In this document: piece by piece, positions 8,033 to 16,914 of the stretch
Position numbering within the stretch: the stretch's first letter is position 1
Layout: every line of letters begins with the position of its first letter
DNA from: Foetidibacter luteolus
GTDB lineage: Bacteria; Bacteroidota; Bacteroidia; Chitinophagales; Chitinophagaceae
Reading direction: 5' to 3'
DNA: 64,000 nucleotides
Assembly (NCBI RefSeq): GCF_009650435.1
Contig: NZ_VVIP01000073.1
Location: forward strand, 1-64,000
The notes under the pieces: model-generated
The model's input: only the letters and a program-made list of their open reading frames with translations
Database searches by the model: none
Told to the model about the DNA's origin: nothing
Position numbers and translations under genes: made by a program

Positions 8033-10657
8033 ATGAAAGATGCTTCAAAACGACGTTCTTTTCTAAAGAAGATAACATTAGGTGGCATGGGTGCGGTAAT
8101 TGCACCGTCAACAGTATTGCGTGCACAGGAAGAGAAAGATGAATACAGGGAAGGCCAGCCCGCGGCGGCGCAAAGGGCCTATAACGCGCCTTATTCAGGG
8201 GATCATTTAAACAGGCTTGCTTTCCCCATCGGTGGATTGGGGGCCGGCATGTTTTGCCTGGAAGGTACAGGCGCCGTATCGCACATGAGCGTACGAAACA
8301 GGCCGGAGATTTTTCATGAGCCATCCATGTTTGCCGCTATCCATATTAAAGGCCTGGCCAACGGCGTTAAAGTGCTGGAAGGCCAGGTGCCCGAGTGGAA
8401 ATTTTTTGGGCAACGGGGTACGGGCAACGGGGCTGCAGGTACTACGTTTGGCCTGCCGCGTTTCAGGCAGGCAGAATTTACTACCAGGTTTCCTTACGGC
8501 ATTGTTAGGCTTAAAGACAGCGATATACCGCTTGCTGTAAAGCTAACCGGCTGGAGCCCTTTTATACCAACCGATGCGGACAATTCATCTTTGCCCGCCG
8601 GCGCTTTTGAATACAGCTTTACCAATAATGGCACGAAAGCAATGGATGCTGTATTTTCTTACAGCAGTAAAAACTTCCTGGCATCGGATGAAAGTGTAAA
8701 GAACAGCATTAGCTCCACAACCAATGGCTTTGTTTTGCAGCAGGAAGGCAGTAAAGAAAAGCCGCACCTGCAGGGCAATTTTGCTGTTTATACAGATGAA
8801 GCTAACACTGTTGTTGATCACTGCTGGTTCCGCGGCGGCTGGTGGGACCCCCTCACCATGGCCTGGAACAATGTGCGGGATGGTAATATGAATGCTGTGG
8901 CCCCTGTTGAAAAAAATGCACCCGGCGCATCATTGTTTGTGCCGTTTACGCTTAAGCCTGGTGAAAGTAAAACGGTACGGCTCATGTTCGCCTGGTATGT
9001 GCCGGAATCTGACATGAAGATTGGAGATGTAATGAGCGACGAGAAAAAAGATTGCAGCCCGGAATCCGGCTGTTGTGCATCTCCCGCCGATCTTGGTGTA
9101 CAAAACGGCGCCCAAAGTAACGCTGCCAATTACAAACCCTGGTACAGTGCAAAGTTTGAAAATATTAATGCTGTTATTGACTACTGGAAAAATAACTATA
9201 AAGACCTCCGGCAAAAATCAACGCTGTTCTCCGATGCCTTTTACGCTTCTACGCTGCCGGCAGAAGTAATGGAAGCTGTTGCGGCCAACCTTACCATCAT
9301 CAAATCGCCCACGGTACTGCGGCAGTATGATGGCCGGTTGTGGAGTTGGGAAGGGTGCGGCGATGACGGCGGCTGTTGCCATGGCTCATGCACGCATGTA
9401 TGGAATTATGCGCAGGCCATACCCAACCTGTTCCCTTCGCTGGAACGCACTTTGCGCAATACAGAGTTCTGTGAAAACCAGAACAAAGAAGGCCACCAGG
9501 GCTTTAGGGCCAATATGCCGATACGCCCGCTGAAGCATGATTTTCATGCCGCTGCTGATGGGCAACTTGGCGGCATTATGAAAGTGTACCGCGACTGGCG
9601 CATCAGTGGCGACAGCAACTGGCTGTTAAAAATTTATCCCATGGTAAAAATGAGCATGGATTATTGCATCAAAACCTGGGACCCCCGTGCCAAAGGAGTA
9701 GTGGAAGAACCGCATCACAATACCTACGATATTGAGTTCTGGGGGCCCGATGGCATGTGTACCAGCTTTTACCTGGGGGCGTTAAAAGCAACGGTGGAAA
9801 TGGGCACATATCTTAAAAAAGATGTTGCCAAATACCAGGAGTTGTACAACAAAGGCCGCAATTATATTGAAACGTCGCTTTACGATGGCGAGTATTTTGT
9901 GCAGGACATTGAATACAAAGGTTTAAATGCGCCAGACCCTGCCAAGGCACAATCTTTCGGTGGCGATTATTCGCAGGAAGCGGTAGTGATATTACAAAAA
10001 GAAGGACCCAAATACCAGTACGGCAAAGGTTGTTTAAGTGATGGCGTATTGGGCGCCTGGATTGGCAGCATGTGCGGCCTTGAAGATATAATTGACAGTA
10101 AAAAACTCACCAGCCATTTGCTCGCCGTACACAAATACAACCTGAAAAAAGATTTAAGCGACCATGCTAACCCTCAGCGGCCTGCTTATGCGCTGGGCAA
10201 TGAAGGCGGCCTGTTGTTGTGTAGCTGGCCCAAAGGCGGCAAGCTTTCCCTGCCATTTGTTTATAGTGATGAAGTGTGGACGGGCATTGAATACCAGGTG
10301 GCCTCTCACCTTATGCTCCTGGGCCGCGTTAAAGAAGGGCTTGATATAGTGCGTTATTGCCGCAACAGGTACGATGGCCGGGTGCGTAACCCTTTTAATG
10401 AATATGAATGCGGCCACTGGTATGCCAGGGCCATGAGCAGCTATGGCTTGTTGCAGGGCCTTACCGGCCTGCGTTACGACGCGGTTGATAAAACATTGCA
10501 CATTAATTCCCGGGTGGGCAATTTTACCTGCTTTATATCAACAGAAACAGGCTTTGGAACTGTAAGTTTAAAAGAAGGTAAACCAACGTTGAAAATAGTG
10601 CACGGCACTATACAGGTAAGCAAAGTATTGGTTAGCGGAAAAGAAGTAAAAATATGA
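8033..10657 (+). CDS. Tat-exported GH116 family glycosidase (glucosylceramidase-like)
   Basis: An 874-residue glycoside hydrolase of family GH116, the family of bile acid/glucosylceramide beta-glucosidase GBA2 and bacterial beta-glucosidases and xylosidases. The N-terminus carries a Tat-type signal (KRRSFLKKITLGGMG). By comparison with the family, Glu440 in WSWEGCG is the likely nucleophile and Asp566 in NTYDIEFWG the likely acid/base. The N-terminal beta-sandwich runs to about residue 380 and the (alpha/alpha)6 barrel follows. Cys-rich patches (SGCCAS near 345 and GGCCHGSC near 447) are notable for an exported protein. The TGA stop overlaps the ATG of the next gene (ATGA at 10654-10657), which implies translational coupling to the FKBP-like isomerase. 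Substrate is not determinable. Confidence 0.9.
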   Translation: MKDASKRRSFLKKITLGGMGAVIAPSTVLRAQEEKDEYREGQPAAAQRAYNAPYSGDHLNRLAFPIGGLGAGMFCLEGTGAVSHMSVRNRPEIFHEPSMFAAIHIKGLANGVKVLEGQVPEWKFFGQRGTGNGAAGTTFGLPRFRQAEFTTRFPYGIVRLKDSDIPLAVKLTGWSPFIPTDADNSSLPAGAFEYSFTNNGTKAMDAVFSYSSKNFLASDESVKNSISSTTNGFVLQQEGSKEKPHLQGNFAVYTDEANTVVDHCWFRGGWWDPLTMAWNNVRDGNMNAVAPVEKNAPGASLFVPFTLKPGESKTVRLMFAWYVPESDMKIGDVMSDEKKDCSPESGCCASPADLGVQNGAQSNAANYKPWYSAKFENINAVIDYWKNNYKDLRQKSTLFSDAFYASTLPAEVMEAVAANLTIIKSPTVLRQYDGRLWSWEGCGDDGGCCHGSCTHVWNYAQAIPNLFPSLERTLRNTEFCENQNKEGHQGFRANMPIRPLKHDFHAAADGQLGGIMKVYRDWRISGDSNWLLKIYPMVKMSMDYCIKTWDPRAKGVVEEPHHNTYDIEFWGPDGMCTSFYLGALKATVEMGTYLKKDVAKYQELYNKGRNYIETSLYDGEYFVQDIEYKGLNAPDPAKAQSFGGDYSQEAVVILQKEGPKYQYGKGCLSDGVLGAWIGSMCGLEDIIDSKKLTSHLLAVHKYNLKKDLSDHANPQRPAYALGNEGGLLLCSWPKGGKLSLPFVYSDEVWTGIEYQVASHLMLLGRVKEGLDIVRYCRNRYDGRVRNPFNEYECGHWYARAMSSYGLLQGLTGLRYDAVDKTLHINSRVGNFTCFISTETGFGTVSLKEGKPTLKIVHGTIQVSKVLVSGKEVKI

Positions 10658-11007
10658 TGCAGGTGCAGCAGGGCAGGGTAGTGGCCATGCGTTATATTAT
10701 GCGCAACAGCCGTAACGAAGTGTTGGAGAACAACATGAACAGTACTCCCGTAAGTTACCTGCATGGCGCCGGAGGAATATTGCCGTTACTGCAGGCGCAG
10801 GTAGAGGGCCTTTGTGAGGGCGATAAGAAACTGGTTTTCCTGGGTAAGGAAAGCGGGCTTGTAAACGACGATTTTAGCTTTGAAATTATTATTGACGAAG
10901 TGCGCCAGGCATTGGAGCAGGAGTTGCTGTTGGGTTACCCCGTACAGCCACCTGCGGCGGCCTGTAATGATGACTGTGACTGCTACATGAAGCAGCATAT
11001 TAATTAG
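10654..11007 (+). CDS. SlyD-like FKBP-type peptidyl-prolyl isomerase lacking the IF domain
   Basis: A 117-residue FKBP-type prolyl isomerase of the SlyD branch. PVSYLHGAGGILPLL and LCEGDKKLVFLGKESG match the first FKBP half; FSFEIIIDEVRQALEQELL matches the second half that in SlyD follows the insert-in-flap (IF) chaperone domain. Here only about eight residues separate the halves, so the IF domain is missing. The tail CNDDCDCYMKQH is a short Cys/Asp/His cluster, reminiscent of SlyD's metal-binding tail. No signal peptide, so cytoplasmic. Two ATGs (10654, 10657) are possible starts, both overlapping the GH116 stop. The likely job is folding or metal loading of the coupled GH116 enzyme before Tat export; this is inference from coupling. 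Confidence 0.82.
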   Translation: MMQVQQGRVVAMRYIMRNSRNEVLENNMNSTPVSYLHGAGGILPLLQAQVEGLCEGDKKLVFLGKESGLVNDDFSFEIIIDEVRQALEQELLLGYPVQPPAAACNDDCDCYMKQHIN

Positions 11008-11019
11008 CGATTTTTTTTG

Positions 11020-11106
11020 GGGGCCCGGCAGCAGGAACTACCATTAAGCTTTACTTGCGTCGCACTCTTCAACGGTTAGATTCGCTATGCGGCTTTTCCC
11101 GCATGA
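11020..11106 (+). repeat. interspersed repeat family B, copy 1
   Basis: First of nine copies of a second element of about 90 bases. Plus orientation: GGGCCCGGCAGCAGGAACT, then a variable stretch, TTGCGTCGCACTCTT in the middle, TTCGCTAYGCRGCTTTTCC at the end. The left end can fold on itself (GGCAG/CTGCC in several copies). It lies 13 bases past the isomerase stop, behind a T-tract. Confidence 0.8.
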
Positions 11107-11284
11107 TAGTTTATAGCTGCCGCCTCCGGCGCCAGAAACTTTATCCCGGTTAGCGTGGCATGGCAGCAGGCCACAAAATCAATTGATATGGTAATTAATT
11201 TTAGCTGCATCTTAAAGTTTAGTAACCTGCCGATGAACATTTTATTGCTGAAGTTACAGTAGCACAAAAGCTTAATCAGGGCGA

Positions 11285-11318
11285 AAGAAAGAAACGTGCT
11301 GTATATCGTTTCTTTCTT
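11285..11318. terminator. hairpin 1 of a tandem pair upstream of the CobW gene
   Basis: Perfect 12-base inverted repeat: AAGAAAGAAACG (11285-11296) pairs with CGTTTCTTTCTT (11307-11318) around a 10-base loop, followed by TTGACTTTTTTT. On the plus strand the trailing T run makes a terminator possible for the GH116/isomerase unit; a regulatory structure ahead of the CobW gene is the alternative. Confidence 0.5.
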
Positions 11319-11329
11319 GACTTTTTTTG

Positions 11330-11359
11330 TTACTTTTTTGTGTCAAGACAAAAAAGTAA
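11330..11359. promoter_or_regulatory. hairpin 2, palindrome upstream of the CobW gene
   Basis: Perfect 12-base arms TTACTTTTTTGT (11330-11341) and ACAAAAAAGTAA (11348-11359) around GTCAAG. It lies 74 bases before the CobW ATG and 12 bases after hairpin 1. It could be a bidirectional terminator or a repressor operator. The rest of the 425-base gap shows only repeat B1 and AT-rich sequence. Confidence 0.45.
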
Positions 11360-11432
11360 AACACCATGTATGCTTTCTGCAAAAGTAAATGCGGCCTAAG
11401 GTTCTTATTCTATCAATGCATCAAGTTATTGT

Positions 11433-12497
11433 ATGAAAATTCATTTGTTAAGTGGTTTTCTCGGCAGCGGTAAAACAACCGCTGTATTGCAGGCCGCCAG
11501 GCTGCTGATGAAGCAAGGCATACCCGTTGGTGTTATTACCAACGACCAGGGCATAAAACTGGTTGATGCCGGGCTTTTTAGCAGCCAGGGCATACCTGGC
11601 CGGCAGGTAGGCAACGGTTGTTTCTGTTGTAATTATAACCAGCTTGAAGCGCAAATACAATCGCTGGAACAGGACAGCCAACCGCAGGTGGTTTTTGCCG
11701 AGTCAGTTGGTTCCTGTACAGATATTGTAGCGACGGTATTAAAGCCTTTGCGCATGCGCAGGCCAAACGCAGCAATAACCATTTCTGTGTTTGCAGATAT
11801 ACGCCTGCTGCACATATTGCTCAGCAATAACCAGCCGGTTTTTGATGATGCGGTAAACTATATCTATTTCAAACAACTGGAAGAAGCCGGCATTATCATC
11901 GTTAACAAAACAGACCTGGCAAGCGAAGTGCAACTGCAACAGGTAAAACAATTAATGGCAGAGCGGTACAGGGATAAAACAATCGTTTATCAAAACTCAC
12001 TGGATGAGGATAGCATCACTCATTGGCTGTTCCTGCTTAACGGCCAGGCTGCGGTAACACCTGCTTCGCTGGATATATCTTATGATATCTATGGCGCCGG
12101 GGAAGCCATGCTGGCATGGTTTGATGAAGAGTTGCACCTGCAAAGTGCCGCAGGTAATGCCGCCCGGTGCGCCATTGAACTTATGCGTATGATAGCAGAG
12201 AGGATAACATCTTTAGAGTTACCCATCGGCCACCTTAAATTCCTGCTGAATAGCCGTGAGAAAATAAGTGTAACAGCTACTGCGGGTTTGCCGGAAAGCA
12301 TATCGTTTGCTGAATCGGGGCAGCAGGCAACCCTGCTGGTAAATGCCCGTGTGCAAACATCCCCTTCAGCACTTGCCGCTGTTATGGATGATGCCATCCG
12401 GCAAATACGCGGCCTATACAACTGTGAGATAAAAAACTACGGACGGGCATCATTTCAACCTGGGTTCCCCACTCCTGTGCACCGAATTGCAGATTAA
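11433..12497 (+). CDS. CobW/G3E-family metallochaperone GTPase
   Basis: A 354-residue G3E-family GTPase (CobW/COG0523 type), proteins that hand zinc, cobalt or nickel to client enzymes. It opens with Walker A GFLGSGKTT, has the metal-binding GNGCFCCN motif (the CxCC signature of the COG0523 branch) near residue 66, and NKTDL as the guanine-specificity motif near residue 152. The C-terminal region from about residue 240 lacks the His-rich tail of some members. Soluble, cytoplasmic. It lies downstream of a glycosidase and a Cys-tailed isomerase, which suggests metal handling as a theme, but a two-hairpin gap separates them and separate transcription is likely. Confidence 0.88.
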   Translation: MKIHLLSGFLGSGKTTAVLQAARLLMKQGIPVGVITNDQGIKLVDAGLFSSQGIPGRQVGNGCFCCNYNQLEAQIQSLEQDSQPQVVFAESVGSCTDIVATVLKPLRMRRPNAAITISVFADIRLLHILLSNNQPVFDDAVNYIYFKQLEEAGIIIVNKTDLASEVQLQQVKQLMAERYRDKTIVYQNSLDEDSITHWLFLLNGQAAVTPASLDISYDIYGAGEAMLAWFDEELHLQSAAGNAARCAIELMRMIAERITSLELPIGHLKFLLNSREKISVTATAGLPESISFAESGQQATLLVNARVQTSPSALAAVMDDAIRQIRGLYNCEIKNYGRASFQPGFPTPVHRIAD

Positions 12498-12713
12498 AAA
12501 ACTACTGTTCTTCCTGCTACAAATCAACAGGTCGGCAATTTGTAATCGGCTAACTTTTGAATGTTGGCTTGTTCAAGGTTCAATGGTCGTTTGTTCAGCG
12601 TTTATTGTTTAGCAGCGGGTACAGGTTCTGCGCTTCCACAACTAAACAAATTATCAGCCTTTTACACTTCAACAGACCGGCAACCAGCAACCTGTAACCG
12701 GCAACCGGCTTTC

Positions 12714-12767
12714 GGGTGAGGTATTAAAGCGGAAAGCCCGGTCCCTTGCGCAGCTTGGGGGTACCCC
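12714..12767 (+). repeat. interspersed repeat family A, copy 4 (internally deleted)
   Basis: Both ends of family A are present (GGGTGAGGTATTAAAGCGG and CAGCTTGGGGGTACCCC) but about 50 bases of the middle are missing, giving 54 bases in all. It lies between the convergent CobW and PAS genes. Before it the gap (12498-12713) contains degenerate CCGGCAACC-type direct repeats and no gene. Confidence 0.7.
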
Positions 12768-12806
12768 TGAAAAACCCTGTAAATGCGGGTATAGATTTCA
12801 TGCCTG

Positions 12807-13538
12807 TTACGCCGGTTCATTCAGCTTCCATTTGGCGGCTTTTATTACTACCTTTTTAACAACACAGTCAAGTTGTTGGGAAGCCTCTTTCAGCATGGAG
12901 GCCAGTTCCGCATCTATAGGGTTGCCGGTTAATTCTTCTATCATATTTGCAATAGCCAGTATATTGGTAAGCGGCCCGCGTACTTCGTGGGACTGGGCGA
13001 AGATGATTTCCCTTAAGGCTTCGTTTTGCCGGCGTATAAACAATTCCTGCTTTTTTTGGTGGTTTATATCTGTGACGCTTATGGAAATACCCAGCATGTC
13101 TTCCTTATCCCAAACCGGGGAGGTGCTTACCCTGAACCACAGAACAGCTTCCTGCCCGGCCAGTACCATAATCTTTACCGGAATTTCTTTTATTACATTT
13201 TCGCCGCCAAGGCTTTGCTGCAGCCCTTCGGTAAAATGCTGTGTTATGCCGGGGTTAAGCGGCTCAAAAACACGCAGCAGGTAAGCGGGCAAAAAATCGC
13301 CGGGGTGCAGCTTTTGAGGGGCAAAAAGCGAAGATTTGTTTTCTGCGGCAACATTCAGGAACAATACCCTGAAATCTTTGGAAATAACCAGTCTTACTGA
13401 AGAGGTATGCCGAAAAAGGGATGTCATGATGCGCTGTGTATCATTTGCGGCAACAAAACTGCCGGGAGGCTCAGCTATCGTATTGTTATGGTTACCTGCC
13501 GGGGCATATTGCCCAGCGGCAGTTTCTTTAAAAGGCAT
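12807..13538 (-). CDS. PAS-domain protein ending in a histidine-kinase dimerisation domain, no ATPase
   Basis: A 243-residue protein. Residues about 38-165 form a PAS sensor domain (SSVRLVISKDFRVLFLN, followed by LWFRVSTSPVWDKE and ISVTDINHQK). Residues about 175-235 form a HisKA/DHp helix pair with the H-box FAQSHEVRGPLTNILA. The frame then ends at KWKLNEPA, so the HATPase domain of a histidine kinase is absent, and none is encoded in the next 100 bases on this strand. No membrane helix. It may act as a phosphotransfer or dimerisation partner of another kinase, or be a shortened relic; the intact frame favours a functional protein. Confidence 0.75.
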   Translation of the reverse strand: MPFKETAAGQYAPAGNHNNTIAEPPGSFVAANDTQRIMTSLFRHTSSVRLVISKDFRVLFLNVAAENKSSLFAPQKLHPGDFLPAYLLRVFEPLNPGITQHFTEGLQQSLGGENVIKEIPVKIMVLAGQEAVLWFRVSTSPVWDKEDMLGISISVTDINHQKKQELFIRRQNEALREIIFAQSHEVRGPLTNILAIANMIEELTGNPIDAELASMLKEASQQLDCVVKKVVIKAAKWKLNEPA

Positions 13539-13707
13539 AAGGTATGTTTTACCAGTTGGATATTGGGGTTAGTACTAAAAGGCCAATGGCGATATTAGCA
13601 ACAAATACTGGTAAAAACATACCCCGTTTAAGGTAAATTGATGTGTGGTTACCTTCCCCCGGTAACATCAATAAAGCTGCCAGCCTTTTGAGAAAGTAGA
13701 GAATTTT

Positions 13708-15423
13708 TTAATCCTGGTACCTGCTGATGATTTTTTTCCAGCTTTGCCGGCTGATGCCATCCAGCACCAGCCAGGCTGCCAGGGCTGAAAGAATAGTGAG
13801 TATGCCAATTACTGCTGGTATACGGTACAACACAAAATGCCCGATGCCCAGCAACCCGCCCAGCAGCATAACCGCGAAAACCCGGAAGAGGTTATTGCCG
13901 GCATCGTTTTGCTGGGGCGATGTAAATGGAAGCCTGGTGGCTGTTATGTAAGCTACAACGGCTGTAATGAGTAGCTGGTTGGCCATGCCGAATAAAATGT
14001 TGGGCAAAATGGAGAAGCCGGCCAGCACGGTTAAACAAATAATAATAACCAGCATAATGGGTATAAAGAACTGGGCTATCACCGCTTTTACTGACCCGCT
14101 GATGAGCCTGCCGGGCTGTTGTATGGGCGTGGTAAAAAATATCCAGCCGGCCTTGAATTTCTCATGCATGGTAACCTGGCTTATGGCCGACATAAGTATA
14201 ATATTGCTGAAATAAATAACCATAAGGCTGGTAATAATGCCCTGGTTGTTTTGCAGCCTTATATCCTGTATGGAGAAGCTTTGCTTGGTAAACACAATAA
14301 CAAAAAGAATTACAATAATATAGCCAATGGCCGGGTACACTTTCATTTTAAAGTCACGGCTGCGCAGCATCATTTTCCACGTAAACAAAAAGGCCATGCG
14401 TTCCGCTCCCTTTTTGGTTAGCAGCCCGGCCAGCATGCCGCTGTAGGCTGATGAGGCGCTTTTAACCGCAGGTGTTGCCACTGACCGGGGCTGGCCTGCT
14501 TCTGCTCCTGAGCCGCTTATCATGGATAGTTTACGGTTAAAAGACGGGGCAAAATACTTTATCACTACCCAGGTGCTGGCGGGTGGTACTGCTATGGCCA
14601 GCGCCAGGCAGGTTAACAGCCTTGCATTGCCGGAAAAGCTGTACAGTTGCTGCCAGGCGCCTGCAAACCAATAGGGTGGCAACAACCAGGCAGCCTGGTG
14701 TTGGTTAATATCAAAACCCTGTAAGGCTGCCATATTAATCAACCTTGGCGCCAGTTGAAAACCGGCATAAAAAACCACGGCAAAAAAAATCTGTATGTAG
14801 CTAATAATGTTGCGGAACTTTTCAGGCGTGGTTATTTTAAGTATAAAAATGTAGCAGGCGTTAATAAGAAAGATAGTGAACAATGTAGCCATAAACGCCA
14901 TCAGCAAAAAAGCGGCCACGCCACCAGCGTTATAATTAAGGCCCATGTAAATGGCGCCGGGCAGCAGCATGGGCAGCACCATTTTACAAACATGAATGGC
15001 AATATGCAGCAGCCTGGCCAGCACAAATGTTTTATCGCTTACTGGCCTTGGCAGTATAATGTAGTTGTCCCTTATATCAATAAGAACACTGGTAAAATCA
15101 GCTATTAAAACAGATGCAAGTATGGCTATATAAAATATAAAGTAAGTGGTAAGCTGTGTTTCGTTATTGCTGCCAAACCTAAAGCTTACCAGGAAGAATG
15201 CGCCCATCAATGCAGACCATAACATGGTAACAAGTGTGGCCAGCTTAACAGGTTTGCTGTCCCTGTTGCGCTGTAACTGCTGAAAAGTGTTGGGCCGCCT
15301 GTCGTCCATGGTTAGCTTGGCGCCCAGTATGGCTTTTAAATGGCGGCTGTTTACACCCATTTTGTTGTATAGCGGCGCCGGTAAAAGGACCAGGCGCAAT
15401 AAGGCGGTATTAATAATATTCAT
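13708..15423 (-). CDS. ABC-2-type transporter permease
   Basis: A multi-pass membrane protein of 571 residues, the permease partner of the upstream ATPase. About a dozen hydrophobic helices are visible, including TYFIFYIAILASVLIADF, FLLMAFMATLFTIFLIN, VYPAIGYIIVILFVIVF and the C-terminal FVLYRIPAVIGILTILSAL. The frame is open to 15540, but the extra 39 residues are translated from repeat A5; the first Met outside the repeat, MNIINTALLRL at 15423, is taken as the start. It resembles Bacteroidota exporters of unknown substrate with a long soluble loop in mid-sequence. The gene follows the ATPase on the same strand with 242 bases between, into which the repeat has been placed. Confidence 0.82.
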   Translation of the reverse strand: MNIINTALLRLVLLPAPLYNKMGVNSRHLKAILGAKLTMDDRRPNTFQQLQRNRDSKPVKLATLVTMLWSALMGAFFLVSFRFGSNNETQLTTYFIFYIAILASVLIADFTSVLIDIRDNYIILPRPVSDKTFVLARLLHIAIHVCKMVLPMLLPGAIYMGLNYNAGGVAAFLLMAFMATLFTIFLINACYIFILKITTPEKFRNIISYIQIFFAVVFYAGFQLAPRLINMAALQGFDINQHQAAWLLPPYWFAGAWQQLYSFSGNARLLTCLALAIAVPPASTWVVIKYFAPSFNRKLSMISGSGAEAGQPRSVATPAVKSASSAYSGMLAGLLTKKGAERMAFLFTWKMMLRSRDFKMKVYPAIGYIIVILFVIVFTKQSFSIQDIRLQNNQGIITSLMVIYFSNIILMSAISQVTMHEKFKAGWIFFTTPIQQPGRLISGSVKAVIAQFFIPIMLVIIICLTVLAGFSILPNILFGMANQLLITAVVAYITATRLPFTSPQQNDAGNNLFRVFAVMLLGGLLGIGHFVLYRIPAVIGILTILSALAAWLVLDGISRQSWKKIISRYQD

Positions 15424-15485
15424 TTTGGCATAACGGGTTTTATAACGGCTGCTTTGATATTTTACGGCCCCGGTGAATGTTTTTT

Positions 15486-15592
15486 GGGGGTGTCCCCAAG
15501 CTATCGCAAGGGGTCGGGCTTTCCGCTCATACTCCGGCACAAAAGCCTTGCTGCGATGGCCTCACCGGGGTAACCGCTTCAATCCCTCACCC
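15486..15592 (-). repeat. interspersed repeat family A, copy 5, inside the ABC operon
   Basis: A full-length minus-oriented copy located between the ATPase and permease genes of one ABC transporter, so it should be transcribed as part of their message. Frames through it falsely lengthen the permease. Confidence 0.85.
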
Positions 15593-15665
15593 GCAGGTGT
15601 AACACCCGGCTGTTACAGCAAGCAGGCTGTATTTACAGTACCAATACGCACCATGGCTGGTTTGG

Positions 15666-16436
15666 CTAATTAAATGCATTGATCAGTTGGTCGGCCGCGT
15701 TGCTCATGGATTCACTGGCAGTAAGCTGTGCAAATATTTTTTCCAGGCTTTGGTCTCCCTGTTTTTCCCTTAGTTCTGCAATGCTGCCGTCTGCAACAAC
15801 AGCCCCGTCGTTAATAAGAATAATACGGTCGCTCACCTTCTCCACAATATCCATCATGTGGCTGCAATAGAAAATGGTTTTGCCTTCTTTTGCCAGTTTG
15901 CCCAACAGTTCCTTCACAATTATAACGCTGTTGGCATCCAGGCCGCTAAGGGGTTCATCAAGTATAATAATGTCCGGGTTATGCAGCAGGCCAGATGTAA
16001 TCAGCACCTTTTGCCGCATGCCTTTGCTAAAGGTATCCATGCGGTCGTTAAGGTTGTTGCCCAGTCCGAAAGCGGTAAGCATTTTGGTAATCCTGTCCAT
16101 AGCAATGGCGGGGTCAAGACTGTACAGCTCGGCCACCAGGCTTAAGAACTCAACAGGTGTAAGCACATCGTATAACTCCGCCAGTTCAGGTACATAGCCA
16201 ATACTGGCTTTTACAGCCGTAATGTTTTCCCGAAGGTTCATGTTTTTTACAAATACTTCGCCGGTAAAATCGGTAATAAGGCCGCAAAGAATCTTAACGG
16301 TGGTGCTTTTGCCGGCGCCGTTGGGCCCTATGTAACCAATTACCTGCCCGGGATAGATGTCAATATCAATTCCTTTCAACACCTGTTTGTTGCCGTAGCT
16401 TTTATAAACATTCTTTAAACTGATGACGGGTTCCAT
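15666..16436 (-). CDS. ABC transporter ATP-binding protein
   Basis: A 256-residue ABC ATPase. Walker A GPNGAGKST near residue 38, Q-loop around YVPELAEL, signature TFSKGMRQK (the FSKGM variant common in ABC-2 exporters) near residue 138, Walker B IIILDEPLSGLD near 158 and the switch His in FYCSHMMD. No membrane segment; it binds the cytoplasmic face of the permease encoded next. The pair is a type-V-like exporter, cargo unknown. The start is the Met of MEPVISLKNVYKSYG, in normal position before the first strand. Confidence 0.93.
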   Translation of the reverse strand: MEPVISLKNVYKSYGNKQVLKGIDIDIYPGQVIGYIGPNGAGKSTTVKILCGLITDFTGEVFVKNMNLRENITAVKASIGYVPELAELYDVLTPVEFLSLVAELYSLDPAIAMDRITKMLTAFGLGNNLNDRMDTFSKGMRQKVLITSGLLHNPDIIILDEPLSGLDANSVIIVKELLGKLAKEGKTIFYCSHMMDIVEKVSDRIILINDGAVVADGSIAELREKQGDQSLEKIFAQLTASESMSNAADQLINAFN

Positions 16437-16626
16437 TACGTGAATGTATTAAACTATTGCATTGGTAGGCAGTTGGGGAAAATTATTACAGCCTGAAACT
16501 TCATACAATAAGTAGCGAAAGAAACTGGTGCGTGATACAATGGTTCAGGGCAACCCATTGAATTAAGTTTCCAAAAATATTAACGGGGTAAACGCTTTGA
16601 AGCCTGCAAGGCTTAACTGTTTATAG

Positions 16627-16747
16627 CCCCGGTTGCAAACCGGGGGACACCGCCCCAATTACAGCGCAACCCCTGGAGGGGTTGAATATGGAGTTCAACC
16701 CCTCCAGGGTTGTTATACCTTTCCGTTCAACACGGGTTTCACCCGTG
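16627..16747. repeat. three-hairpin palindromic repeat (family F)
   Basis: Three consecutive hairpins: CCCCGGTT/AACCGGGG at 16627-16645; a long one with arms 16667-16686 and 16694-16712 (CAACCCCTGGAGGGG paired with a one-base bulge); and CACGGGT/ACCCGTG at 16731-16747. Only one copy occurs in the window. It sits in the 478-base gap between the ABC ATPase and the DUF1232 gene. The flanks are AT-rich with no gene; a 63-codon frame across the hairpins is judged spurious. Confidence 0.65.
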
Positions 16748-16914
16748 GCTATTGTTAGTTATGCCCTTTGGGCAATGAAGAACAATTTTATTCCTGGTTT
16801 AACAGGTTATCTCGTGGTTTTTGCCGCGTTGGTTATGCCGGGTGTGACTATTCTGCATGTTAACAGTTTTTAAACCATCAAATGCTTTATTTTGACATGT
16901 AAAACTTAAAGCCG

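Noticed and set aside
15424..15540. 39-codon N-terminal extension of the ABC permease
   Set aside because: It is translated from repeat A5; the same peptide appears at other family A copies.
16682..16873. 63-codon frame between the ABC ATPase and DUF1232 genes
   Set aside because: Most of it is the hairpin repeat F.
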